The notes below the pieces were generated by a model that had not been told where the DNA came from, made no database searches, and saw only the letters and a list, made by a program, of their open reading frames with translations. A stretch of 5,639 nt of DNA from Armatimonadaceae bacterium (GTDB lineage: Bacteria; Armatimonadota; Armatimonadia; Armatimonadales; Armatimonadaceae). Location: the NCBI GenBank assembly GCA_030446525.1, contig JAUJNC010000235.1, positions 1 through 5,639 on the forward strand. Reading direction: 5' to 3'. The position numbers were made by a program, and so were the translations under genes. Shown here one piece after another: positions 1 through 5,337 of this stretch (its first letter is position 1; every line of letters begins with the position of its first letter).

Positions 1-1203
1 GGCGCTGCCGTTGCCGCCCCTGTCCGGGCCGCTGGCCGTCAGCGCCGCCGCGGCGCCGGCGGCGGGCGCCGGAAGGTGGATGGAGCGGTTGATGTACCAT
101 TGCTGGGCCACCATCAGGACGTTGGAAAGGAACCAGTACAGCACGAAGGCCGACGGCAGGTGCCACTGGAGCATCATGATGAAGAACATGGTCGGCATCA
201 TCACCGCCATGACCTTCTGCTGCTCCGCCTGCGCCGGGTCCGCGGCCGGCGTCAGCTTGGTCTGGAAGTACATCGACAGCGCGTAGATGAACAGGATCGG
301 CAGGTCCTGCTCGCCCAGGTTGCGCCCGATGGCCCCCGTGAGGGGAGCGGGCCAGTCGGCGCTGGCGGCGGCCGTGGCCGGGTTGATCCAGAGGAAGTTG
401 GACTCGGCGAACTGGAACTGGTACAGCGAGATGGCGTGGTACAGGAGCCACAGGACCGGCATCTGCGCCAGCATCGGCAGACAGCCCGCCATCGGGTTGT
501 AGCCGTGCTCCTTGAAGAACTCCATGGTCTTCTCCTGCAGGAGCACCTTGTCGTCCTTGTACTTCTCCTGGATCTTCTTCAGCTCCGGCTGGTGCAGCTG
601 CATCTCCTTCATGCCGCGGTACTGCCGGGCGCGCAGCGGCCACAGCGCCAGCGTCACGCCGATGGAGATGGCGAAGATCGCCAGGACCGGGCTGCCGCCC
701 ATCAGCCGGACCAGCGCGTCGATGGCCTGATAGTAGGGGGTGCCGGCGTTCTCCCGGTCCATCCGCTCGATCAGCGCCTCGTAGCGCTGCTGGGCCCGGG
801 CGTTCAGCTCCGGGAACGCGCGGGCCGGGTATTGCCGCAGGGCGTCGCGGTAGGTGTTCTGCGCCTGCGGGAGGTTTTTCAGGTCGGTCTCGTAGACCTG
901 CGCCTGGGCGAGCAGGGCCTCGAAGCCCACCCTGTTGCCGGCGAACTTGCGCGCCACGGCGGCGTAGTGCGACGCCGCCTCGTTATAAAGTCTGGCCGCC
1001 TCGTTGCTTTCGTTCGCTTTGGCCCGCTCGTCGGCGGCCTTCTCCTTGGTCCGCGCCTGCTCCAGGGCCTGCTGGGGGTTGTCCGGCACCGGTATCTGGG
1101 GCCCGAAGCCACAGCCGGCGCCGCCCAGGGGGGCGACCACCGCGAGCAGGAGCAAAAACAGCCAAACGCCCCGCGGCGCCCGGGGCGCCGTTTTCTTTCT
1201 CAA
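1..1203 (-). CDS. yidC: Membrane protein insertase YidC/Oxa1 family, 3' end outside window
   Basis: YidC inserts and folds membrane proteins, alone or with SecYEG. 401 codons are visible with no stop and no frame break. From the TTG start: a basic N-terminus (MRKK), a hydrophobic segment at about 13-30 ending in a lipobox-like GGAGC (Cys31), an Ala/Gln/Glu-rich helical TPR-like region at about 46-145, then the insertase core. The core has membrane segments at about 171-190, 241-260, 301-317 and 331-371. The cytoplasmic helical hairpin is at about 195-235 (QPELKKIQEKYKDD), and the hallmark NPMAGCLPMLAQMP is at 236-249. I chose TTG at 1203 because AAGGA lies 7 nt upstream; an in-frame GTG at 1218 has no Shine-Dalgarno. 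Odd: the family's conserved core arginine is Thr184. It follows yidD by 19 nt. Family assignment is firm; the TPR and lipoprotein readings are inferences. Confidence 0.95.
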   Translation of the reverse strand, partial: MRKKTAPRAPRGVWLFLLLLAVVAPLGGAGCGFGPQIPVPDNPQQALEQARTKEKAADERAKANESNEAARLYNEAASHYAAVARKFAGNRVGFEALLAQAQVYETDLKNLPQAQNTYRDALRQYPARAFPELNARAQQRYEALIERMDRENAGTPYYQAIDALVRLMGGSPVLAIFAISIGVTLALWPLRARQYRGMKEMQLHQPELKKIQEKYKDDKVLLQEKTMEFFKEHGYNPMAGCLPMLAQMPVLWLLYHAISLYQFQFAESNFLWINPATAAASADWPAPLTGAIGRNLGEQDLPILFIYALSMYFQTKLTPAADPAQAEQQKVMAVMMPTMFFIMMLQWHLPSAFVLYWFLSNVLMVAQQWYINRSIHLPAPAAGAAAALTASGPDRGGNGSA

Positions 1204-1210
1204 GGCAAAA

Positions 1211-1215
1211 TCCTT
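1211..1215 (-). promoter_or_regulatory. Ribosome binding site that decides the yidC start
   Basis: AAGGA lies 7 nt before the TTG at 1203. It sits downstream of the alternative GTG at 1218, so it supports the TTG start. It falls in the short yidD-yidC spacer. Confidence 0.6.
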
Positions 1216-1222
1216 CACGCTA

Positions 1223-1429
1223 TCATCGCACGGGATCGTGGCCGCCGGGGTGGAACGGGTGGCAACGCCCGATGCGCCGCAGGGCCATCCAGCCCCCCCG
1301 CCACGGGCCGTATTTCTCGATCGCCTGGGCGGCATACTCCGAACAGGTGGGCCAGTAGCGGCACACCGGGGGCGTCCAGCGCGAGGCGCGCTGGTAGCCG
1401 CGGATCAGCCGGATAAGGAAGCCGCCCAT
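1223..1429 (-). CDS. yidD: Membrane protein insertion efficiency factor YidD
   Basis: A 68-residue protein of the YidD (DUF37) family, small membrane-associated proteins that assist YidC-dependent insertion. Family hallmarks run the full length: LIRGYQRA at about 8-15, [16 protein letters not shown] at 18-33, AIEKYG at 36-41, [19 protein letters not shown] at 45-63 and a final DPV. The three family cysteines (23, 29, 56) are all present. The length is normal for compact members. The ATG start is preceded by a G-rich Shine-Dalgarno (GGGGGAG) about 5 nt upstream. The gene lies 28 nt after rnpA and just before yidC, the usual place for yidD, so it is very likely co-transcribed with them. Confidence 0.96.
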   Translation of the reverse strand: MGGFLIRLIRGYQRASRWTPPVCRYWPTCSEYAAQAIEKYGPWRGGWMALRRIGRCHPFHPGGHDPVR

Positions 1430-1457
1430 CGTGTCTCCCCCGGTGGGCAGGCAGAGT

Positions 1458-1808
1458 TTACACCGCCAGCCCGGCGCGGACCATCAGCTCGCCGAGGGCG
1501 CCCTCCAGCTCCGCGTAGGTCGCGCCCGCCGCCGGGGCCCGCACCACCAGGACGGCGTCGAAGCCGCGCCGCCACCCGGGCGCGCGCTCCCGACAGATCG
1601 CGCGCAGCCGCCGTTTGACCCGGTTGCGCAGCACGGCCTTGCCCACCTTTTTGGATACGGAGAATCCGAACCGGCGCGTTTCCGCGAGCGCCGGCTCGTT
1701 GTGGCGGCGGACGTAGAGCACGAGCAGCGGGCCGGCCCAGGATTTTTTGCGCGCGTACACCGCGGCGAAGTCCCGCCGGCGGGCCAGGCGTTCTTCACGC
1801 GGCAGCAC
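1458..1808 (-). CDS. rnpA: Ribonuclease P protein component
   Basis: A 116-residue basic protein, the protein subunit of RNase P. It helps the catalytic RNA bind and process pre-tRNA 5' leaders. The N-terminal [14 protein letters not shown] (about 7-20) and [23 protein letters not shown] (48-69), containing the family RNR signature, are plain; normal length for the family. The start is GTG at 1808, supported by a perfect AGGAGG 6 nt upstream. It lies 30 nt after rpmH and 28 nt before yidD. The rpmH-rnpA pairing is one of the most conserved in bacteria, and the shared promoter upstream of rpmH is the likely source of its transcript. Confidence 0.97.
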   Translation of the reverse strand: MLPREERLARRRDFAAVYARKKSWAGPLLVLYVRRHNEPALAETRRFGFSVSKKVGKAVLRNRVKRRLRAICRERAPGWRRGFDAVLVVRAPAAGATYAELEGALGELMVRAGLAV

Positions 1809-1814
1809 GGCGCG

Positions 1815-1820
1815 CCTCCT
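1815..1820 (-). promoter_or_regulatory. Strong Shine-Dalgarno for rnpA
   Basis: AGGAGG with a 6-nt spacer to the GTG at 1808. It settles the non-ATG start of rnpA. Confidence 0.8.
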
Positions 1821-1838
1821 CGCGGTTGATGATCGATA

Positions 1839-1988
1839 CTAGTACTTGTAGGCGAAGACGGTCAGGCGGTGCCGCCCTTTCTGGCGGCGCGCCTTGAGGA
1901 CGTTGCGTCCGTCGGTGGTCGCCATGCGGGCGCGGAACCCGTGCACGCGCAGGCGGTGGCGGTTCCTGGGCTGATACGTACGTTTCAT
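1839..1988 (-). CDS. rpmH: 50S ribosomal protein L34
   Basis: A 49-residue, highly basic protein of the large ribosomal subunit. It starts with the near-invariant [10 protein letters not shown], continues with [26 protein letters not shown], and ends in LTVFAYKY before TAG. Most L34 proteins are 44-47 residues; the slight excess lies in the C-terminal tail (TVFAYKY). Starts at ATG 1988 with only a weak purine-rich Shine-Dalgarno (GAAAGAG). It is the first gene of the rpmH-rnpA-yidD-yidC cluster, with its own promoter about 75 nt upstream. In many bacteria dnaA is the neighbour on this side; here it is a sigma-factor gene. Confidence 0.98.
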   Translation of the reverse strand: MKRTYQPRNRHRLRVHGFRARMATTDGRNVLKARRQKGRHRLTVFAYKY

Positions 1989-2062
1989 TGAAGGTGCTCT
2001 TTCTATCTTACACCGGCGCGGGGGCGATCCCCGGCCGTTTCACCGCTCGAAAAATCCAGGGA

Positions 2063-2091
2063 ATTATAGCACAGCGCGGGGGAATCTGCAA
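2063..2091 (-). promoter_or_regulatory. Housekeeping (sigma-A type) promoter for the rpmH cluster
   Basis: The minus strand carries TTGCAG (2091-2086), a 17-nt spacer and a perfect TATAAT (2068-2063). The expected start of transcription is near 2056, giving a leader of about 68 nt before rpmH. It lies in non-coding DNA directly upstream of a ribosomal-protein gene, where a strong promoter is expected. The leader is GC-rich and could form a small hairpin (CGGGG/CCCCG), of unknown meaning. Confidence 0.8.
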
Positions 2092-2101
2092 ACGCCGAAC
2101 A

Positions 2102-2124
2102 GCCCCCGGCATTGCCTCAGGGGC
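2102..2124 (-). terminator. Possible hairpin at the end of the sigma-factor operon
   Basis: An inverted repeat GCCCC/GGGGC encloses an inner GGC-AAT-GCC stem. It starts 33 nt past the sigB stop and ends about 10 nt before the rpmH -35 box. No T-tract follows, so it is not a classical intrinsic terminator; it might only weaken read-through into the rpmH cluster. Stable hairpins arise easily by chance in such GC-rich DNA. Confidence 0.3.
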
Positions 2125-2156
2125 GGTCTCGCCTCCGAGCGAAGCTGCCGGCCCGG

Positions 2157-2930
2157 CTAGCCGGTCATCAGCTTTTTGAGGTTGTTGAGGGCGCGGTGCT
2201 GGAGGCGCGAGACGTGCATCTGCGAGATGTTGAGGCGCTTGGCGACCTCGGCCTGCGACAGGTCCTTGAAGAAACGCAGGGTGATGATCACCTTTTCCCG
2301 CTCGTCCAGGGACTCGATGGCGGCGGCCAGGTCGCCGTGCTGCTGGAGCGTGGCCAGGGTCTCGTCCTCGCCGCCGACGAACTCGGCCAGCGTCATCGGC
2401 GCGGACTCGGCTTCCGTGGTCATGCGCGAATCCAGGGAGACGGTGTCGTAGGCGTTGCCCAGCTCGATGGCCTCCAGCGTCTCCTCCTCGGAGGCGCCGA
2501 TGGCTCTGGCGATCTCGTCGATCTTGGGCGAGCGGCCCAGCTTGACCGACAAAACGTCCACGGCTTTGTTGGCGGCCTGGTTCAGCTCCTGCAGGCGGCG
2601 CGGCACCTTCATGCTCCACGCCTTGTCGCGGAAGTAGCGGCGGACCTCCCCGACGATCGTCGGCGTGGCGTAGGTCGAGAACTTGGTCCCCCGGTCCGGG
2701 TCGTAGCGGTCCACGGCGTTGACCAGGCCGATGGTGCCCACCTGCACCAGGTCCTCGAGGGGCTCGCCGCGGTTGGCGAACTTGCCCGCCAGAAAGCGGA
2801 CCAGGTTCTGGTGGATGGCGATCAGTTTTTCGCGCAGGCGCTCGTCACGCGTGCGCGCAAACTCGCGGAACATCTCTTCCGTCTCGGCATCCGCGCTGCC
2901 GAGCGGCGATGAGGGAGAGCGTAGCGTCAT
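2157..2930 (-). CDS. sigB: RNA polymerase sigma factor, SigB/SigF/SigG family (group 3)
   Basis: A 257-residue alternative sigma factor that directs RNA polymerase to stress- or development-type promoters. Region 2 spans about 34-105: EDLVQVGTIGLVNAVDRYDP, then KFSTYATPTIVGEVRRYFRD, the core-binding and -10-recognition signature. Region 3 spans about 108-185, beginning VPRRLQEL, with SPKIDEIARAIGASEEE. Region 4 spans about 199-255 with a helix-turn-helix, LSQAEVAKRLNISQMHVSRL, at 224-243. The length matches B. subtilis SigB (262). ATG at 2930 follows the rsbW stop after one G; only a weak Shine-Dalgarno is present, so translation is probably coupled to rsbW. It is presumably held by the adjacent anti-sigma factor. 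The family is certain; whether it is the SigB or SigF orthologue is not, and the regulon is unknown. Confidence 0.95.
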   Translation of the reverse strand: MTLRSPSSPLGSADAETEEMFREFARTRDERLREKLIAIHQNLVRFLAGKFANRGEPLEDLVQVGTIGLVNAVDRYDPDRGTKFSTYATPTIVGEVRRYFRDKAWSMKVPRRLQELNQAANKAVDVLSVKLGRSPKIDEIARAIGASEEETLEAIELGNAYDTVSLDSRMTTEAESAPMTLAEFVGGEDETLATLQQHGDLAAAIESLDEREKVIITLRFFKDLSQAEVAKRLNISQMHVSRLQHRALNNLKKLMTG

Positions 2931-2931
2931 C

Positions 2932-3420
2932 TTAGGCTTCTGTCGTGAACTTGATCAGCCGTACCCGCGTTCCGCCGCCCGGGAGCGGCTCCACCACCAC
3001 CTCGTCCACCAGGATCTCCATCAGCAGAGCGCCCAGTTCCTGGCCGTCCGGGATACCGGCTTCGACTGCCGGCCCCCCGATGCCGGCGGGGGCAGACCCG
3101 GGATCTTGTTCCGGACCACCGGACTCCTCTTCCACCTCGATCACCAGTCGGGAAGGTTCCACGTGCGAGCGGATCGAGATCATCACATCCGGCGCGCTCC
3201 CGTTCCGGCGCGCGGCGCGCTCAATCGCGTTGGTGCAGGCCTCGCCCACCGCCAGGCGGATGTCCTCCACCTGGTCATAGGAAAAGCCCATGCGTCCGGC
3301 GACCCCCAGGATCGTCAGGCGGGCGGTGCCGACGTACTCCGGGGCGGAGGGGATGGTGAGCGTGACGACGGCCGGGGTGCTGGCGTGGGGCGGTATCGAC
3401 GCCGGGTTGTCGGCTTCCAA
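2932..3420 (-). CDS. rsbW: Anti-sigma factor, RsbW/SpoIIAB type serine kinase
   Basis: Known relatives bind the sigma factor to block it and phosphorylate the anti-anti-sigma factor on serine. Of 162 residues, PSAPEYVGTARLTILGVAGRMGFSYDQVED (about 24-53) and the N box RLAVGEACTNAIERA (55-69, Glu60 and Asn64) are typical of RsbW. So is the C-terminal LMEILVDEV. The start is TTG at 3420, one nt after the rsbV stop, with GGGGG 8 nt upstream. It gives a length close to B. subtilis RsbW (160); an upstream in-frame ATG at 3462 would overlap rsbV by 41 nt and has no Shine-Dalgarno. Odd: the usual D-x-G of the G1 box reads E-E-S (98-100), the lid is Gly/Pro-rich, and the GLG of the G2 box reads E-L-G (128-130). 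ATP binding or kinase activity may therefore differ. Confidence 0.92.
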   Translation of the reverse strand: MEADNPASIPPHASTPAVVTLTIPSAPEYVGTARLTILGVAGRMGFSYDQVEDIRLAVGEACTNAIERAARRNGSAPDVMISIRSHVEPSRLVIEVEEESGGPEQDPGSAPAGIGGPAVEAGIPDGQELGALLMEILVDEVVVEPLPGGGTRVRLIKFTTEA

Positions 3421-3421
3421 C

Positions 3422-3781
3422 TTATTTTCCCCCTGCGGCGAGCGCCTCTTGCTCGGTCGCATACACGTCGAAGATCTTGTTCAGGCCCGTGATCTCGAAG
3501 ATGCGGGTGATGCGGGCGCTCGGGCCCACCAGGCGCAACGAGCCGCCCTGTTCCTTGAGCCGTTTCACGCCGCCGATGAGTATCCCCAAACCGGTGGAGT
3601 CCAGATATTCCACCCGAGACAGGTTGACCAGCAGGTGCTTAACCCCGCCGTCCACCTGTTCCACGATGGCCTGGCGCAACAAAGGCGCGGTATAAACGTC
3701 CACCTCGCCTTCCAGGTCGAGCGCACGTATTCCCTCGCCCACCGTGCGCGGGGCAATCCTAAGGTTCATGCTCGTTTCCAT
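3422..3781 (-). CDS. rsbV: Anti-anti-sigma factor (STAS domain), RsbV/SpoIIAA type
   Basis: A 119-residue single STAS-domain protein. Unphosphorylated relatives bind the anti-sigma factor and free the sigma factor; phosphorylation of a conserved serine switches them off. The N-terminal strand region LDLEGEVDVYTAPLLRQAI is at about 21-39. The phosphorylation loop VEYLDSTGLGILIGGVKRL is at 57-75, with Ser62 the expected target. LRLVGPSARITRIFEITGL (82-100) completes the fold. ATG at 3781 is chosen because a run of seven G lies 7 nt upstream; Met5 is a less supported alternative. The gene is 28 nt after ytxH and one nt before the rsbW TTG. An intact target serine beside an altered RsbW nucleotide site is a notable pairing. 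Confidence 0.95.
   Translation of the reverse strand: METSMNLRIAPRTVGEGIRALDLEGEVDVYTAPLLRQAIVEQVDGGVKHLLVNLSRVEYLDSTGLGILIGGVKRLKEQGGSLRLVGPSARITRIFEITGLNKIFDVYATEQEALAAGGK
3429..3433 (-). promoter_or_regulatory. Shine-Dalgarno for rsbW inside the rsbV 3' end
   Basis: GGGGG (then AAAATAAG) lies 8 nt before the TTG at 3420 and overlaps the last codons of rsbV. It supports the TTG start over the ATG at 3462 and suggests re-initiation by ribosomes finishing rsbV. Confidence 0.55.
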
Positions 3782-3788
3782 GCTAGTT

Positions 3789-3795
3789 CCCCCCC
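3789..3795 (-). promoter_or_regulatory. Homopolymeric G7 Shine-Dalgarno for rsbV
   Basis: Seven consecutive G residues followed by AA lie 7 nt before the rsbV ATG, in the 28-nt ytxH-rsbV spacer. No other Shine-Dalgarno-like sequence is present there. Confidence 0.55.
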
Positions 3796-3809
3796 GTGTT
3801 ACGCCGAAT

Positions 3810-4139
3810 TTACGACTCGAGCTGCGCGGTCAGCTCGTCCTTCTTCTGCGCGTACGCTTCTTTGCCGGCTTCGACCGACCGGCCTATGTTGTCGCGGGTC
3901 CTGTCCAGGGCGTCCCGCGAACGCGCCACCAGCTCGGCCGCCGACGCCTGCAGTTCGTCGATCACCTGCTCGGCCCGGTCCTTCAGGTCGTCCACGGCGC
4001 CCTCCAGGTCGGCGCGGACCTGCCGGCCCGGCTTGGGCGCGAAGAGCAGGGCGAGCGCGCTGCCCACCAGGGCGCCGATGACGACGCCCGCCGCTATGCT
4101 GCCCCAAACGTGTCCGCCGTCCTTGTTGTACTCACTCAT
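3810..4139 (-). CDS. ytxH: YtxH-family membrane-anchored protein
   Basis: A 109-residue protein. A short polar N-terminus (to about 10) is followed by one membrane segment, about 11-34, rich in Gly/Ala and ending in [15 protein letters not shown], the signature of the YtxH domain (often mislabelled gas vesicle protein). The rest (about 45-109) is charged, heptad-like and probably a long amphipathic helix or coiled coil. In B. subtilis YtxH belongs to a general-stress operon under SigB/SigH; its molecular function is unknown. Here it lies between mnmA (4-nt ATGA overlap) and rsbV (28 nt), which fits a stress-linked role. ATG at 4139 has a GGAGG 7 nt upstream, within mnmA. The family is clear; the role is inferred from context. 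Confidence 0.9.
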   Translation of the reverse strand: MSEYNKDGGHVWGSIAAGVVIGALVGSALALLFAPKPGRQVRADLEGAVDDLKDRAEQVIDELQASAAELVARSRDALDRTRDNIGRSVEAGKEAYAQKKDELTAQLES

Positions 4140-5266
4140 GCGTTGTCCTCCACCCTACCTATTATGGTGCCGCCGCCCAGAACGCGGTCCGCCAGCGCTT
4201 CCCTGCCGTAGAAGACCGCGGCCTGCCCGGGCGCGACGGCGCGCTGGGGGGCGTCGAAGCGCACGGCCCCCACGCCGTCCTCCCGCACCCAGACGCGGGC
4301 CGGCACAGGTTGCATATTATAGCGAATTTTGACGGTGCAGTAAAGGGGGGAGGCGCCCGTGTGCGGGGCGGCGGCGGGACGGGGGACGGATATCCAGTTC
4401 AGGTCCTCGACATAACATCCCGGCGCAAACAGCTCCGCGTCGTCGCCGACCACGACCGCGCCCGTGGCGGCGTCCACGCGCAGCACGTACAGCGGCGTCG
4501 CCGAACCCACGTTGATGCGCTTGCGCTGTCCCACGGTGTAGAAGGCCACGCCCTCGTGCCGCCCGCGCACCCGGCCGGCGGAGTCCACGATGTTTCCCGC
4601 CGCGATCGTCTCCGGCGCGCGCTGGGCGAGGAAGTCGGCGTAGTCGCCGTTCTGGACGAAGCAGATCTCCTGCGAGTCGGGCTTGTTCGCGACCAGCAGG
4701 CCATGGCGCCGGGCGATCTCGCGCGTCTCGTCCTTGCTCGCCACCTCGCCCAGCGGCATCCGCAGAAAGGCCAGCTGCTCCTGCCGGGTGGCGTACATGG
4801 CGTAGGTCTGGTCCTTGGCGGCGTCCCGTGCCCGCGCCAGCACCCACCGCCCGGCGGCCTCATCATAAAAGAGGCGCGCGTAGTGGCCCGTCGCCAGCCC
4901 GCCGGCGCCCAGCGAGCGCGCCTTGCCAAGCAGGGCGTCGAACTTGATGTGGCGGTTGCAGTTGATGCACGGGTTCGGGGTGCGCCCGCTCTTGTAGTCC
5001 TCGACGAACGGGTGGATGACTTTGTCGGCGAACGGCTCCCGGTAGTTCAGGACGTAGTGCGGGATGCCGATCTTTGCCGCCACGCGGCGCGCGTCCTCGA
5101 CGGCGCCGAGCGAGCAGCAGCCCGCGCCCCGCGTCTGCTCCGCCGCCTCCTGCCAGATCTGCAGGGTGACCCCGATCACCTCGTGCCCCTGCTCCTTGAG
5201 CAGCGCCGCCGCCATCGACGAGTCGACCCCGCCGCTCATCGCGACGACTATCTTTTCTCGCTTCAT
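4136..5266 (-). CDS. mnmA: tRNA-specific 2-thiouridylase MnmA
   Basis: A 376-residue cytosolic enzyme that installs 2-thiouridine at wobble U34 of Lys, Glu and Gln tRNAs. It adenylates U34 with ATP and transfers sulfur from a relay that starts with a cysteine desulfurase. The PP-loop motif SGGVDSS is at 11-17, [14 protein letters not shown] at 50-63, the first catalytic region [18 protein letters not shown] at 96-113 with the nucleophile at Cys103, TGHYARL at 126-132 and [10 protein letters not shown] at 195-204 with the second catalytic Cys202. TVGQRKR (244-250) and the C-terminal beta-barrel region complete it. The length is normal. ATG at 5266 has AGGGA 6 nt upstream. Odd: Cys100 makes a CxxC where E. 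coli has DxxC. The last codons overlap ytxH by 4 nt, so the gene heads the sigma-factor operon. Confidence 0.97.
   Translation of the reverse strand: MKREKIVVAMSGGVDSSMAAALLKEQGHEVIGVTLQIWQEAAEQTRGAGCCSLGAVEDARRVAAKIGIPHYVLNYREPFADKVIHPFVEDYKSGRTPNPCINCNRHIKFDALLGKARSLGAGGLATGHYARLFYDEAAGRWVLARARDAAKDQTYAMYATRQEQLAFLRMPLGEVASKDETREIARRHGLLVANKPDSQEICFVQNGDYADFLAQRAPETIAAGNIVDSAGRVRGRHEGVAFYTVGQRKRINVGSATPLYVLRVDAATGAVVVGDDAELFAPGCYVEDLNWISVPRPAAAPHTGASPLYCTVKIRYNMQPVPARVWVREDGVGAVRFDAPQRAVAPGQAAVFYGREALADRVLGGGTIIGRVEDNA
4147..4151 (-). promoter_or_regulatory. Shine-Dalgarno for ytxH within mnmA
   Basis: GGAGG lies 7 nt before the ytxH ATG at 4139, inside the last codons of mnmA. It shows ytxH has its own initiation signal as well as the stop/start overlap. 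Confidence 0.65.
4316..4344 (-). promoter_or_regulatory. Candidate internal promoter inside mnmA, driving ytxH-rsbV-rsbW-sigB
   Basis: The minus strand shows TTTACT (4344-4339), a 17-nt spacer and a perfect TATAAT (4321-4316), within the codons for [11 protein letters not shown] of MnmA. It is about 175 nt upstream of ytxH. A perfect -10 at ideal spacing is unexpected in GC-rich coding DNA, and the position would let the sigma module be transcribed apart from mnmA. Coding constraint or chance could also produce it. Confidence 0.45.
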
Positions 5267-5277
5267 ATACGTTCCCT

Positions 5278-5307
5278 AGTATACCTGAGTCGTGATACGC
5301 GCGGCAA
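5278..5307 (-). promoter_or_regulatory. Candidate promoter for mnmA
   Basis: TTGCCG (5307-5302), an 18-nt spacer and TATACT (5283-5278) lie just upstream of mnmA. Initiation about 7 nt after the -10 would leave a leader of only about 5 nt and omit the AGGGA Shine-Dalgarno at 5277-5273. The promoter may therefore make a nearly leaderless mRNA, or it may be spurious with the real promoter further upstream. Confidence 0.4.
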
Positions 5308-5311
5308 ACGG

Positions 5312-5324
5312 CCCCGCCGCGGGG
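5312..5324 (-). terminator. Weak hairpin after the dipeptidase gene
   Basis: CCCCG-CGG-CGGGG forms a 5-bp stem with a three-base loop, 13 nt past the dipeptidase stop. Only TTT follows shortly after, so as an intrinsic terminator it is weak at best. Confidence 0.3.
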
Positions 5325-5337
5325 AGGGGGTGGGGGC

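Noticed and set aside
1204..1218. Alternative GTG start for yidC at 1218
   Set aside because: No Shine-Dalgarno before it, whereas the TTG at 1203 has AAGGA at 7 nt and gives a compact basic signal-peptide N-terminus.
76..1416. A 446-codon open frame on the plus strand
   Set aside because: It is antisense to yidC and yidD, with low-complexity Arg/Gly/Val/Leu/His-rich translation and no family motifs. Long antisense frames are common opposite GC-rich genes.
1989..2156. Riboswitch, L34 autoregulatory element or tRNA in the rpmH leader region
   Set aside because: Only short GC hairpins are visible; no conserved riboswitch core or cloverleaf could be recognised.
2112..2912. A 266-codon plus-strand frame opposite sigB
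   Set aside because: Shadow of the sigma-factor gene, which has complete regions 2 to 4 on the minus strand.
3421..3462. Extended rsbW start at ATG 3462, overlapping rsbV
   Set aside because: No Shine-Dalgarno, a 41-nt overlap and an extra basic 14-residue tail not expected for RsbW; the TTG at 3420 has a G5 site and the right length.
3782..4139. A SigB-type promoter (GTTT...GGGTAT) for autoregulation before rsbV or within ytxH
   Set aside because: I read the minus strand of ytxH and the spacer and found no paired match at suitable spacing.
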